Part shown: piece by piece, positions 52,308 to 62,034 of the stretch | Layout of the letters: each line of letters begins with the position of its first letter | Numbering within the stretch: position 1 is the stretch's first letter | Assembly (NCBI GenBank): GCA_050952065.1 | Contig: JBMNKF010000001.1 | Coordinates: forward strand, 186,001 to 250,000 | Source of the DNA: JAXGZG01 sp050952065 | GTDB lineage: Bacteria > Bacillota > Sulfobacillia > Fermentithermobacillales > Fermentithermobacillaceae | Reading direction: 5' to 3' | Length of the DNA stretch: 64,000 nt | Notes under the pieces: generated by a model | What the model saw: the letters and a program-made list of their open reading frames with translations, nothing else | The model's database searches: none | Told to the model about the DNA's origin: nothing | Made by a program: the position numbers and the translations under genes

Positions 52308-53162
52308 CTACGCAAGCCCGTAGTAGTCGGCCAAGTTGGCTTTCTCTACCTTGACGGGGCGGATCTTCCCGTTAAGGGCGGTAAGCAGGCTCGTCACTCC
52401 GGGGCCATGGCCCGAAATGTTGGAGTCGCTATGGACTACGATTCCGATTATCACGGCGCCCCTGCGGTAACTCCTACCGTAAAACGACGAAGAGTCTTGA
52501 ATTGCCACAATGTCGCCGAAACGGATCTTGTCTAACCCCAACTCATGCAGACGTTCCTTTTCCATGGATGTAATGTCGTAGTCTCCTCTTTCGGCAGATC
52601 CGGCTCCAAGACCGCTTCCCATGAACTCAGGTGGGACGATGTGTGCGACCGGCACTTCTAGCACGCCATCTTTCTCCACGATACCCAGTTTCTTCAAAAA
52701 ACCGGGGTCGAGGTTCATGCATTTGACATCGGGGTAATCAGTCAGTTCCAGGCCCTGTCCATACGCCCGTACGTTAATCTTGTCTCCTATCTGAAGTTTC
52801 TCCAAGGTGTCGCTGTCAAAGTGTATAAGAACGTGTTCTATGCCGCCGTGCTTGCCGGTTACTATGCCTGTGGCGCCTTTGGCGTCTCCAGAGATAACGT
52901 AGGCGGTGTTGCCGACGCAAGACAATACGTTGTAACCGGAATTGGCCCGCTCATCTTTGTTCTTGGTGCTGACTCCGGGCTCAACGTGGTCTCCGGCAAG
53001 GCCGAAGGCGGGGTCTCCCACTTTCACGTTGTAGGTGATGCCGCCGGTGCCCGGCGAAACCCTGACGACGCCGTCATAGCCGACGCGGGGAGAGGCCGAC
53101 GGCGCAGAAACCTCACCTTGCACTGAGATCATCGCGAGACGATCTTGGTTAGTCTTTAACAC
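52308..53162 (-). CDS. DUF4438 family protein
   Basis: This 284-residue protein matches the pattern of DUF4438: SPRVGYDGVVRVSPGTGGI at the start, then HVEPGVSTKN and a glycine-rich SNISGHGPGVTSLLT end. It is rich in beta strands with no membrane segment. Function unknown in the family. GTG start follows AAGGAGGG by 8 nt. Gaps of under 80 nt to both neighbours place it in the S9-DUF4438-LUD operon. Confidence 0.82.
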   Translation of the reverse strand: MLKTNQDRLAMISVQGEVSAPSASPRVGYDGVVRVSPGTGGITYNVKVGDPAFGLAGDHVEPGVSTKNKDERANSGYNVLSCVGNTAYVISGDAKGATGIVTGKHGGIEHVLIHFDSDTLEKLQIGDKINVRAYGQGLELTDYPDVKCMNLDPGFLKKLGIVEKDGVLEVPVAHIVPPEFMGSGLGAGSAERGDYDITSMEKERLHELGLDKIRFGDIVAIQDSSSFYGRSYRRGAVIIGIVVHSDSNISGHGPGVTSLLTALNGKIRPVKVEKANLADYYGLA

Positions 53163-53237
53163 TCTGTGAACCCTCCTTAGTGTTCTCTAAGAGTTTAGAG
53201 ACATCATGTTTCCAGCAACTACCTGAAGTTCGCGGTG

Positions 53238-55289
53238 TTAGAGGCCAGGGTCGTAATCCTCCGGGTTCTTCTTGATGTGACCGTCAAACCACCTCAGAAT
53301 CTGGTTGAGCCTAGCCACTCTGAGCACCGGCCTGCCGCTTCTAGACAACTCATGGTTAGCCCCCGGGAACCTGGCCATCTCCACGTCTACTTTGCGCTTC
53401 TTAAGGGCAACGTAGAATTGCTCACCCTGTTCTATTGGGCACCTCATATCCTGCTCCGAGTGGATGATGAGGATAGGCGTCGTGACGTTGTCCACGTACG
53501 CTATGGGCGATGTCTCCCAGACTTTTTGGGTATCTTTCCATAGGTCGTACAGGAGTTCTCGCTCCAAGAACGTGTAGCCGATGTCTGATACTCCGTGAAA
53601 CGAAGTCCAGTTTGAGATAGAACGCTGGGTAACTGCCGCGGCGTATCTTTGGGTATGACCTACGATCCAGTTGGTCATGAAGCCTCCGTAGCTTCCCCCG
53701 GTTACTCCCACACGCTTCTCGTCTATGTAACCTTGTGAAATGGCAACATCGGTCCAGGTCATGATGTCTTGGAAATCCATGCCGCCGTAGTCTCCGTTGA
53801 CAGCTTTGACAAATTCTTGTCCGAAGCCTTGGCTGCCCCTGGGGTTAGTGTAGACGACCGCGTAACCCCTATTGGCCAACAGCTGGAACTCGAAAAAGAA
53901 CCCGTAACCGTACATAGAATGAGGACCGCCGTGAATCTCCAGGACGGCCGGATACTTCTTACCTTCTTGGTAACCTACCGGCTTTAGAACCCACCCGTAC
54001 TCTTGCCATCCGTCCTTGGCTTTGAAGGGGATCAGTTCAGGGGACCCGATGAAAGTCTTGTCTAGGAGAGGTTTGTTTACTTCAGTCAGCATCTTTTCGG
54101 TGCCGGACTTCAGGCAGTAAGAGGCAATGTCTCCGGGCAGGGTTGGTGTGGAGACTCCCAGAGCCATCTTGGTGCCCGATGCATCTATGGTAAATCCAAA
54201 AATGTGACGGTCGCCGCCCACTATCCTGGTGACGTTGCCGCCTTCTGTGGGGACTGACCAGACGGAAGTGCGCCCTTCGTCGCTGGACAGGAAGTAGACA
54301 GTCTTACCATCGGGACTGACCGTTGGGCCTCCGTTGGAGCCCCCGAACCGGGAGTCTGTTGCGGTGCTATCTCCCGACGATCTGTCAAACGATCCTGTCA
54401 ACAAGACGGGTTCGCCACCTTCGGCGGGAATCTTCCAAAGCTTGATCAAGGTGGGTCCGCCATGCTCCATGTTGTGGCCCGCGTAAACGATATACTTACC
54501 ATCGGGAGTCCAGCAGGCTCCGCCTGAGGGACCCTTGGAAGGAGTGAGTCTCTTGGCTTCGCCGCCGTCCGACGGAATCACGAAGATGTCCGAGAACCAT
54601 GGCTCCCAGTCGGCGTCCTCCCTCATGTTGCAGCTGACTGCGAGCTTGGTGCCGTCAGGCGACCACGCCGGCGATGAGAAGTTGAAGTCACCACAAGTAA
54701 CCTTCTTGGCCGGGAGCTCTCCCTGAACATCCTTGACGAAGACGTGAGAAAAACGGTTGGGTGCCAGACCCATAGTGGCATCGGCCTTCACCCGGAGCCT
54801 GGAAAGAATAACGGGTTCATTCTTCTTCTTTTTCTCTTGGGTCTCTTTGGCTTTCTGATCCAAAGGAACTTCATATTCTTCAGGTTTGTCGTCGGGGTCA
54901 AGTGCCACGGTAAAAGCCACTTTCTGGCTATCGGGCGACCAGACAGGTGCACCTGCGCCCCGCCGCATGTTGGTCAGCTGACGGGCTTCGCCTCCAGTGG
55001 TGGGCATGATGAATATTTGCTTGTCACCATTGCGATCCGAAAGAAAAGCAAGTTTTGTTCCATCAGGAGACCAGCGTGGAGATGTGTCGGCCTTAGGTCC
55101 GGAGGTGTACTGCCTGGGCTCTCCTCCTTCACAAGGCACCATCCAGATATTCGACCTATACTCCTTGGTTTTTTCATCAATGTGTGTTCTGACGTAAGCA
55201 ATACTCTTTCCGTCGGGCGAAATCTGATGGTCAGATACAAACACCAGTCTGTACAGGTCATCTGAAGTCAGACGCCTTTTTCCCTCCAT
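53238..55289 (-). CDS. S9 family prolyl oligopeptidase / acylaminoacyl-peptidase
   Basis: This 683-residue serine peptidase has an N-terminal beta-propeller (about 1-420) with repeated SPDG(T/K)K blade motifs and a C-terminal alpha/beta hydrolase domain. The triad residues are the Ser in GGSYGGF (about 530), the Asp in HSEQDMRCP (about 612) and the His in GANHEL (about 643). It would cut short peptides or release N-acyl amino acids; no signal peptide, so cytoplasmic. First gene of the S9-DUF4438-LUD operon. Confidence 0.94.
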   Translation of the reverse strand: MEGKRRLTSDDLYRLVFVSDHQISPDGKSIAYVRTHIDEKTKEYRSNIWMVPCEGGEPRQYTSGPKADTSPRWSPDGTKLAFLSDRNGDKQIFIMPTTGGEARQLTNMRRGAGAPVWSPDSQKVAFTVALDPDDKPEEYEVPLDQKAKETQEKKKKNEPVILSRLRVKADATMGLAPNRFSHVFVKDVQGELPAKKVTCGDFNFSSPAWSPDGTKLAVSCNMREDADWEPWFSDIFVIPSDGGEAKRLTPSKGPSGGACWTPDGKYIVYAGHNMEHGGPTLIKLWKIPAEGGEPVLLTGSFDRSSGDSTATDSRFGGSNGGPTVSPDGKTVYFLSSDEGRTSVWSVPTEGGNVTRIVGGDRHIFGFTIDASGTKMALGVSTPTLPGDIASYCLKSGTEKMLTEVNKPLLDKTFIGSPELIPFKAKDGWQEYGWVLKPVGYQEGKKYPAVLEIHGGPHSMYGYGFFFEFQLLANRGYAVVYTNPRGSQGFGQEFVKAVNGDYGGMDFQDIMTWTDVAISQGYIDEKRVGVTGGSYGGFMTNWIVGHTQRYAAAVTQRSISNWTSFHGVSDIGYTFLERELLYDLWKDTQKVWETSPIAYVDNVTTPILIIHSEQDMRCPIEQGEQFYVALKKRKVDVEMARFPGANHELSRSGRPVLRVARLNQILRWFDGHIKKNPEDYDPGL

Positions 55290-55429
55290 AGATTAACCTC
55301 CCCCTGGGGTAATGTGGACAGATCCATCTAACACTTCATCGAGGAAAACTGTAATCCCTTCCTAGGGTTTTGCCCCGGAGAAGTCGAATTCTCTATGTGA
55401 GTAGCGTTAAAGATGGGGGGATTTGCGCG

Positions 55430-56884
55430 ATGGATACAGCCAAAAATCCGGGGAGGACTTTGGTGGCATCCCATGGGTTTCAGTGGATCAAACAGCATGA
55501 ACAAGACCTTATTGACCTAAGCGACAAGATATGGACCTACGCAGAATTGGGGCTTCATGAGGAAAGGTCAGCCCGGGCTCTTCAGGAGTATCTTAAGAAG
55601 CATGGCTTTGAAATCCAGGCGGGGGTAGGCGGTATGCCCACTGCCTTTGTGGCGACTTGGGGCAGCGGTAAACCCGAAATTGGGTTCTTGGGAGAATACG
55701 ATGCTCTCCCCGGAGTATCTCAAAAGATCTCGCCCGTAAGAGAGGAGCTTGTCCCTAATGGTCCGGGTCACGGATGCGGTCATAACCTATTGGGCGTGGC
55801 CGCCATGGCAGGGGCGATAGGTCTTAAAGAAGAAATGGCGTCAAGAGGCCTGTCGGGCACAGTGAAATACTATGGATGTCCCGCAGAGGAGAACTTCTCA
55901 GGCAAGGCATTCATGGCCCGGGATGGTCTGTTCAAGTCCTTAGATGCTTGTCTGACTTGGCATCCGGGAACCATGAATATAGTCAGAACCGGGAGTTCTT
56001 TGGCTGTCAACTCTATGAACGTGAACTTCCACGGGATTACGTCCCACGCTGGGGGCGCCCCACACTTGGGTCGAAGCGCTCTTGATGCCGCTGAGATCAT
56101 GAATGTCGGGGTCAATTACTTGAGGGAACACATTGTAGAGAAAGCGAGAATTCACTACGTGACCACGAACGGCGGATTGCAGCCCAACGTTGTCCCTGCC
56201 GAAGCTTCGGTGTGGTACTACGTGCGAGCGCCCGAAAGATCCCAAGTGGAGGAGATCTATGCCCGGGTTCTCAAGTGTGCGGAAGGCGCAGCTATCATGA
56301 CTGAGACAACTTACGACGTTGAACTCCTAGAAGCCATCTACAATGTGCTACCTAACACAGTGCTGGAGAACGTGCTGGCAGGTGCCATGCAAGTGACAGG
56401 GCCGCCTGTGTTTTCTCCTGAGGATTGGGAGTTTGCCGAGGAGATAAGGAAGACTTTCCCGGGTAGCCAGGACGAGCATCTGAAGGACGATAGCCTGCCC
56501 GATGAGATCAAAGAGAAACTGAATGGAAAGGCCCTCAACGACCAAGTGCTTGGGTATCCTTCCAAGCCTCAGGAGATGCGCGGGTCAACCGACGTGGGCG
56601 ACGTTAGCTGGTGTACGCCTACCTCTCAGTTCTCTATGGCTTGCGTTGCTTTGGGAACACCGGGTCACTCGTGGCAGTACACTGCTCAAACGGGCATGGG
56701 AATAGGACATGCGGGCATGATAGCTGCCAGCCGGACCCTGGCTCAAGCAGGACTCATCCTCATGACCGACCCGAAAGTACTTGAAGACGCCAAATGCGAG
56801 TTTCAAAAGAGGACCGGTGGCAAGGAATATGAGTGCCCGCTTCCTCCCGAAGTGGGACCGGCATTTCACCAATTCACCAAGTAG
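55430..56884 (+). CDS. M20 amidohydrolase, AbgB-like
   Basis: This 484-residue enzyme resembles the B subunit of p-aminobenzoyl-glutamate hydrolase. Motifs: GHGCGHNLLGVAAM (metal ligand), YGCPAEEN (glutamates), LTWHPGTMNIV and GITSHAGGAPHLGRSALDA. The C-terminus carries GSTDVGDVSW, another metal-site segment. It would cleave aminoacyl amides such as folate breakdown products or indole-type conjugates. ATG chosen for GGGGGGA about 9 nt upstream rather than the longer frame at 55370. Confidence 0.9.
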   Translation: MDTAKNPGRTLVASHGFQWIKQHEQDLIDLSDKIWTYAELGLHEERSARALQEYLKKHGFEIQAGVGGMPTAFVATWGSGKPEIGFLGEYDALPGVSQKISPVREELVPNGPGHGCGHNLLGVAAMAGAIGLKEEMASRGLSGTVKYYGCPAEENFSGKAFMARDGLFKSLDACLTWHPGTMNIVRTGSSLAVNSMNVNFHGITSHAGGAPHLGRSALDAAEIMNVGVNYLREHIVEKARIHYVTTNGGLQPNVVPAEASVWYYVRAPERSQVEEIYARVLKCAEGAAIMTETTYDVELLEAIYNVLPNTVLENVLAGAMQVTGPPVFSPEDWEFAEEIRKTFPGSQDEHLKDDSLPDEIKEKLNGKALNDQVLGYPSKPQEMRGSTDVGDVSWCTPTSQFSMACVALGTPGHSWQYTAQTGMGIGHAGMIAASRTLAQAGLILMTDPKVLEDAKCEFQKRTGGKEYECPLPPEVGPAFHQFTK

Positions 56885-56917
56885 ACTACTAGCAAGGCGC
56901 CTTTCATTTGGAGAGGA

Positions 56918-56947
56918 ATGGCCGGGGACCGATGACTCCCCGGCCAT
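56918..56947. terminator. Convergent terminator
   Basis: A perfect 10-11-bp stem (ATGGCCGGGGA with its complement) between the AbgB-like gene and the flavin oxidoreductase gene. Confidence 0.75.
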
Positions 56948-56951
56948 CAGA

Positions 56952-57968
56952 TTAAGTTGAGTGTGTCTTCTCCATAGCCTTGGTTACCCAAAGAGGATCA
57001 CGCAGAAGGGCTCTACCCACGCCGATAAGGTCTGCGTGGCCATCTGTGAGGACTTTGTTGGCGAACTCAGGCTCCGTTATGCCTCCCGTCACCATGACCG
57101 GGATGTTTACAGCTTTCCTAATCATCGCAGACTCAGTAACGAAGTAGCCCTGGCCTGCGTTGGCGGGCCTTGAGCCCATGAACCCCCCGGACACGTCAAT
57201 CATGTCTGCGCCGGATTCCTCCAGCATTTTGGCCACTAGCGATGCGTCTTTCGGTGAAAAGCCTCCCTCAATGCCGTCATTGCACCCTAGCCTCACGAAG
57301 ACCGGGAATTCGCCACCTACTTCCTCCTTGAGCCTAGCCACGATCTCAAGAATGAACCGGGCACGGTTTTGCAGACTCCCACCATAGATATCAGTTCGCC
57401 TGTTGGTTAAGGGCGACAAAAACTGGGTGCCCAGGTACCCGTGGGCTGAGTGAATCTCCACGGCCTGAAAGCCGGCGGCTTTTGCCCTGGCTGAGGCAAG
57501 CGCGAAAGCCGTTTGTACCCTTTCAATGTCTTCGATTGTCATGGCCACGGGTTTGCGCGTGGACCTAGGGTGGGCGATGGCGGAAGGACCCAGCGCGTCA
57601 CACCCTGTGATCTCCGGGTTTGCCACCGAGCCTGCGTGATTCAGTTGAATTGCAGCAACCGCGCCTCCGGCCCTGATCGCGGCAGCCAGTCGGTCAAAGG
57701 ATTCCACTGCACTATCGCTATGCAAACCCAGTTGTCCCTTGTGGGCTTTCCCGCATTTGGATACGTAGGTGTGTTCCACGATGATCATGCCTACGCCATT
57801 CTGCGATCGTTCCCTGTAATAGGCCAAGGTTGAACCGCTGGGAATGCCATCGTCCGACCTGGCGCCTCCAGGCCCCTCAATGGCAGTGGCCATGGGCGGC
57901 ATCACTATACGGTTTCTGGTTCGAAGCCCCGCGAAAGATAGGGGAGAAAACAGTTTTTCTGAAGACAC
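56952..57968 (-). CDS. NADH:flavin oxidoreductase (Old Yellow Enzyme family)
   Basis: This 338-residue FMN barrel protein is close to the YqjM/thermophilic-like class. The start LFSPLSFAGLRTRNRIVMPPMATA, the QLNHAG segment, the catalytic EIHSAHGYLGTQFLSPLTNRRTDIYGGS loop and the phosphate site MVTGGITEPEFA, GRALLRDP are all present. It reduces activated alkenes with NAD(P)H. GTG start follows GAGGAGG. It lies 43 nt after helD, so probably co-transcribed with it. Confidence 0.93.
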   Translation of the reverse strand: MSSEKLFSPLSFAGLRTRNRIVMPPMATAIEGPGGARSDDGIPSGSTLAYYRERSQNGVGMIIVEHTYVSKCGKAHKGQLGLHSDSAVESFDRLAAAIRAGGAVAAIQLNHAGSVANPEITGCDALGPSAIAHPRSTRKPVAMTIEDIERVQTAFALASARAKAAGFQAVEIHSAHGYLGTQFLSPLTNRRTDIYGGSLQNRARFILEIVARLKEEVGGEFPVFVRLGCNDGIEGGFSPKDASLVAKMLEESGADMIDVSGGFMGSRPANAGQGYFVTESAMIRKAVNIPVMVTGGITEPEFANKVLTDGHADLIGVGRALLRDPLWVTKAMEKTHST

Positions 57969-58011
57969 TGGACAAGACCTCCTCGCAAAACTCGGACCGG
58001 TTCATTCTACT

Positions 58012-60387
58012 CTACGGGCGAACGAGCTCGTACAGACTGGGATCTATTCGCGCAAGGAAAGGCGAAGGGTCACCTGAGCAAAAAAGGAACAGCCTGTGGA
58101 GGGCCCTAGTGCACACCATGTGAAGGAGTTTCCTATCGTCTGGGTGAGCATAGTGCTCACGGTCGGCGCCCGATACTAATACGGCCTCAAACTCGATCCC
58201 CCTTGCAAGATACGAAGGTATTACCACGACTCCCCTGACGAATTTGGAGTCTTTGACTCGTACCAGGTGGATCTTGGGGATCCCAGGAGTCCTCCGGAGC
58301 CTTTCGCATATTAGTTGGCCTTCTCTGGCAGTCTTACAGATCACCGCCACAGACTCGATGCCTTCCGCACAAAGAGACGCGATCTTTGCGGCCATTTCTC
58401 GCTCTATGGAAGAGGTAATAACTATCACAGGTAAGGGACCCGGACGATCGATAGACTCTATGGTCTCCCCGTCGGGCAGGATCATTCTGGCAAACATAGC
58501 GATCTGTTTCGTAGACCGATAGCTCTTGCGGAGATTGACCACGGTAGGAGGCTCGTCGGAAAAAACGTGATCGAGTGCTCGATATCCCGAGATGGCCAGG
58601 TGGGGATGCAATGATTGGTTCAAGTCGCCTAATACCGTCATGCTCGCGTTGGGAAAAGCACGCTTGAGCACCTCAAATTGGGCTAGGCTGTAGTCTTGAG
58701 CTTCGTCAATGATGACGTGTCTTACTTGGGAATATGCTATGGGCTGAACCTTCTTAGCACTATGAACGTATAGTTCTCGGGTGTTGACGGGTTTTTCTGG
58801 GAACCCTTCTACAAGGCGTTTCAAGAGAAGAAGGGGGGCTAGATCTTCGTACCGCACGTAGTTCTTGGAAAGACTGGACACCGTGTCTTTCCTAATGTTG
58901 TCCATGCCTTCTAGACTGCCGAAAGCAGCAGAAAATGCGCGATCGTCTTGAAAAAGCCTAATGTACTCCTTGAGCACGTTTCTACTGGCCCAGGAATCGA
59001 GTTTGGCTCTGATGGGACGGAATTCTTCGCTGGCTTTCTGTCTTGCACGAAGACGTATGTCGTCCTCGAAATACCCTGCGTACTCGGGGTCGCCTTCCAT
59101 GAGTTGAGCGATTTCTTTGCGTCTTTGTGCTTCTACGGGTCCCATAAGCCACCATACCCGCCGGCGTATCTTATCTAGCCTCTTATGAAGTGGCAGATAG
59201 GTGTATTCGGTCTCAAAAAGGTTTAAGAGTTCTTCTTTGGAGATGATAGTCTTTCCCCCATGGCATATGGTTTGGAAACCCTGGTCTTCTTTTTCCAGGA
59301 ACCGGGCGAAGTTCTTGATTCCTTGGACAAACTCGGGAGATGACTTCCACTGCACTGCCTGCATGCGAGAGCGGTAACGATCTTCAGTCCACTTGGAGTC
59401 GCTTGTTCGATCGTACACTTGAGACACTAAGACTGGGCTACGGGCCGTCAACATGTACTCGAGATGGTCGTGGACATCCTCAACTGCGATGGGGATATCC
59501 AGGGCGTCTTGGGCGAAATCTCGAAAAGTGGTTTGACTTATGTTGTTCTCGCCCAGTTCCGGGAGGACTTCCGAAATATAGTCGTTGAACACCCTGTTGG
59601 GCGAGAATATGACGATGCTTTCGGACTTCATAGTGTCCCTGTGCTTGTAAAGAAGATATGCGGCTCTATGCAGCGCAATGGAGGTCTTTCCGCTTCCTGC
59701 CACTCCCTGGACCGCTAGGATTCTGGCTGTCTCATTCCGTATGACCTGGTTTTGTTCCTTTTGAATGGTGTTGACGATCGCTCGCATATGGTCGCCTTGC
59801 GCCTGGCTAAGGACTTCCTGCAGGATATCGTCGTCGATGGTCAGGCTGTTGTCGAACATGAAGACTAGGCGGCCGTCTTTTATCTTGAACTGGCGTTTGA
59901 GAAGCAGTTCTCCCCGGATCACGCCTCTTTCGGTGGAATACTGTGCGGGACCAAGCTCGTAGTCGTAGAACATGCTGGACACCGGCGCTCTCCAGTCAAA
60001 TACTAGATGGGTACCGGTCTCTCTATGTACAAGGGATGATATTCCTATGTAAATCTGTACGATCTTTCCGGTGGGAGAAACCTTGAAGTCGATTCTAGCG
60101 AAATAGGGTGACGATGCCATCTTCTCAAGCTTGCGCAGAATTCCCAGCGACAGGCGGTAATACTCCTGGATAGCCGCTACCCGCTGGGTCTCGCCAGCCA
60201 ACACGGCCAGGTCTTCAGTACTTCGAACCACGGTGGGAAGCTCCTCTTCCCATTGACGTCTGGATGCAGCGATTTGGCTCTCCCGTTCCTGTAGAAGTTG
60301 TGCCCGGCGTTCTTGTATCTGGCCCTTAACTTCCGAAAGAACCATCTGGAGTCTCTTTTCCTCATACTGGCGGTCGCTTATCTCCAT
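58012..60387 (-). CDS. helD: HelD-type UvrD-like helicase (RNA polymerase-associated)
   Basis: This 791-residue superfamily 1 ATPase has a long N-terminal coiled coil (1-60) that in HelD enters RNA polymerase, then Walker A GVAGSGKTS (about 230-238), the HVIIDEAQDYS motif II, GDLNQSL and the YRST segment of later helicase motifs. HelD recycles stalled RNA polymerase using ATP. The absence of a full UvrD 2B region supports HelD rather than a DNA helicase. ATG follows GGGAGG. Confidence 0.88.
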   Translation of the reverse strand: MEISDRQYEEKRLQMVLSEVKGQIQERRAQLLQERESQIAASRRQWEEELPTVVRSTEDLAVLAGETQRVAAIQEYYRLSLGILRKLEKMASSPYFARIDFKVSPTGKIVQIYIGISSLVHRETGTHLVFDWRAPVSSMFYDYELGPAQYSTERGVIRGELLLKRQFKIKDGRLVFMFDNSLTIDDDILQEVLSQAQGDHMRAIVNTIQKEQNQVIRNETARILAVQGVAGSGKTSIALHRAAYLLYKHRDTMKSESIVIFSPNRVFNDYISEVLPELGENNISQTTFRDFAQDALDIPIAVEDVHDHLEYMLTARSPVLVSQVYDRTSDSKWTEDRYRSRMQAVQWKSSPEFVQGIKNFARFLEKEDQGFQTICHGGKTIISKEELLNLFETEYTYLPLHKRLDKIRRRVWWLMGPVEAQRRKEIAQLMEGDPEYAGYFEDDIRLRARQKASEEFRPIRAKLDSWASRNVLKEYIRLFQDDRAFSAAFGSLEGMDNIRKDTVSSLSKNYVRYEDLAPLLLLKRLVEGFPEKPVNTRELYVHSAKKVQPIAYSQVRHVIIDEAQDYSLAQFEVLKRAFPNASMTVLGDLNQSLHPHLAISGYRALDHVFSDEPPTVVNLRKSYRSTKQIAMFARMILPDGETIESIDRPGPLPVIVITSSIEREMAAKIASLCAEGIESVAVICKTAREGQLICERLRRTPGIPKIHLVRVKDSKFVRGVVVIPSYLARGIEFEAVLVSGADREHYAHPDDRKLLHMVCTRALHRLFLFCSGDPSPFLARIDPSLYELVRP

Positions 60388-60446
60388 TCACGAAGCCTCC
60401 CAAAGACGCGACTCAGAAAAGCCCCAGAGCCTTTCGGAGCAGTGGA

Positions 60447-61076
60447 CTATTTCTCCCGACAGGGTATGTACTTGCCGTCTTCCACAGAGATTCGAGATTT
60501 GGATCGAGTCATGTCTGTGATCCGGCCTACGAGTCTCTCAACATCGTTGTCATCTACGTAAGCCGCGATGGTTACGTCTTCTCCATAGAGTACTTGATCT
60601 ATGATGGCGTTCCACGCCTCAACCTCTCGCTGAACCTTACCGTACTGATCGTAGGCCAGGTTCACCCGAAGGAGCCTGTGATAGGCGTACTTGCGGGTGC
60701 CGGCTTGGTCTAAAGCCCCGCTGGCCGCTTTCCCATATGCCCGCAGCAATCCGCCCGCCCCCAGTAGAGTACCCCCGAAATATCTGGTTACAACGCACAC
60801 TGCGTTTCGAAGCTCTCGTTTATGTATTACCTCAAGAATTGGGTATCCGGCGGTTCCTCGTGGCTCCCCGTCGTCGCTTACCCTGTCAACCGGGGTACCA
60901 GTGCCAACAGAAAAGGCGTAGACGTTATGTGTGGCGTCAGGGTATTTTGTCCTTATTGAGGATATGAACGTTTCAGCCTCGGAAACAGAAAAAGCCGGGG
61001 CCGCAGTTCCTATAAACCTTGACCGCTTTTCTAAGATCTCGAACTCGCCTTGACGGGCGAGACCCAAAAACTCCAA
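60447..61076 (-). CDS. yigZ: YigZ/IMPACT family protein
   Basis: This 209-residue protein has the IMPACT fold: KRSRFIGTAAPAFS, ATHNVYAF, SDDGEPRGTAGYPIL and VVTRYFGGTLLGAGGLLRAYG, all family hallmarks. The C-terminal domain is the ferredoxin-like DUF1949. Proposed roles relate to translation or stress; not settled. TTG start with GAAGGGAG 8 nt upstream. Confidence 0.93.
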   Translation of the reverse strand: MEFLGLARQGEFEILEKRSRFIGTAAPAFSVSEAETFISSIRTKYPDATHNVYAFSVGTGTPVDRVSDDGEPRGTAGYPILEVIHKRELRNAVCVVTRYFGGTLLGAGGLLRAYGKAASGALDQAGTRKYAYHRLLRVNLAYDQYGKVQREVEAWNAIIDQVLYGEDVTIAAYVDDNDVERLVGRITDMTRSKSRISVEDGKYIPCREK

Positions 61077-61230
61077 CTGCGAGGCTCCCTTCTCTCAATT
61101 GGCGTCTCTTAACATTGTTATCGGCGGTGGGCGAACCGTCAAGTTTGGCGGAACATATTGCAGGGAGCATCGTCCAAAATACCAAGAAAACACACAATCG
61201 GAAAACACATTAGCCTAAGGAGTGATAGGT

Positions 61231-61974
61231 ATGTTTTCTGGTAGAGTCGGAACCGTTCTGTTGGCAGGGGGGGTGCTGTTGGTTTTGGCGTTTTCGTTGG
61301 TGTCTACAGTACCCAAGCCCGTTGTGGCTCAAGATGCAGCCCTCAGACTGATCACCGTTACCGGGGAGGCCCAGACACAAGTCAAGCCCGACAGCGCTAT
61401 CGCCCAGTTTGGGGTAGAGAACATGGCCCAGACAGCCCAGGAGGCTCAGCGCTACAACGCTCAGAAGATGACAGAGGTAGTGAACGCTCTGGTTGCGAGC
61501 GGAGTGGCCAAAGACGACATTCAGACCTCCAACTTCAGCCTATACCCCCAGTATGAATGGCAGGAGCGAGAGACAGGGTCTAAGCAGGTGTTAGTTGGTT
61601 TCAGATGCAACAATACCGTTTCAGTCAAAGTGCGGAACATATCCAAGCTGGGCGATATCATCGATGCTGCCGCCAATGCAGGGGCCAACTCCATAGGAGG
61701 CATTTCTTTCGGTTTGGAGGATTCAGAGGCAGTGAAGAACCGCATGCTGGCCGAGGCTGTGAAGAACGCGAGAGCGAAGGCAAACGTTATGGCCGAGGCT
61801 GCAGGTGTCACAATCATTGGCGTGCACTCAATGTCTGACGGTCAGTATTGGGTGAGGGATCAAGTTCAAGCAGAGTCCATCAGAGGCGTGTATGACATGG
61901 CTAAGGTCAGCACTCCAATAGAGCCCGGGAATCTGACCATCAGTGCGTCTGTGAGGATGGAGTTCAAGTTCTAG
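61231..61974 (+). CDS. SIMPL (DUF541) domain secreted protein
   Basis: This 247-residue protein has a signal peptide (GTVLLAGGVLLVLAFSLVSTV, cleavage near VVAQD) and a SIMPL domain starting RLITVTGEAQTQVKPDSAIAQFGVE. The NARAKANVMAEAAGVTI stretch and the end SVRMEFKF are typical. Family members are periplasmic or cell-surface proteins linked to oxidative or envelope stress. ATG at 61231 has AAGGAG 8 nt upstream; GTG 61222 is too close. Confidence 0.9.
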   Translation: MFSGRVGTVLLAGGVLLVLAFSLVSTVPKPVVAQDAALRLITVTGEAQTQVKPDSAIAQFGVENMAQTAQEAQRYNAQKMTEVVNALVASGVAKDDIQTSNFSLYPQYEWQERETGSKQVLVGFRCNNTVSVKVRNISKLGDIIDAAANAGANSIGGISFGLEDSEAVKNRMLAEAVKNARAKANVMAEAAGVTIIGVHSMSDGQYWVRDQVQAESIRGVYDMAKVSTPIEPGNLTISASVRMEFKF

Positions 61975-61998
61975 GTCCAGTGAAGACTTGGTTCAAAG

Positions 61999-62024
61999 GG
62001 CGGGCTCTCTCGGGTCCGCCTTTT
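61999..62024 (+). terminator. Rho-independent terminator after the SIMPL gene
   Basis: A 9-bp stem GGCGGGCTC/GGGTCCGCC with two G-U pairs, a TCTC loop and TTTT. Confidence 0.75.
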
Positions 62025-62034
62025 GCATATTCGC

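Noticed and set aside
58012..60387. UvrD/Rep DNA repair helicase
   Set aside because: The long N-terminal coiled coil and motif wording fit HelD better.
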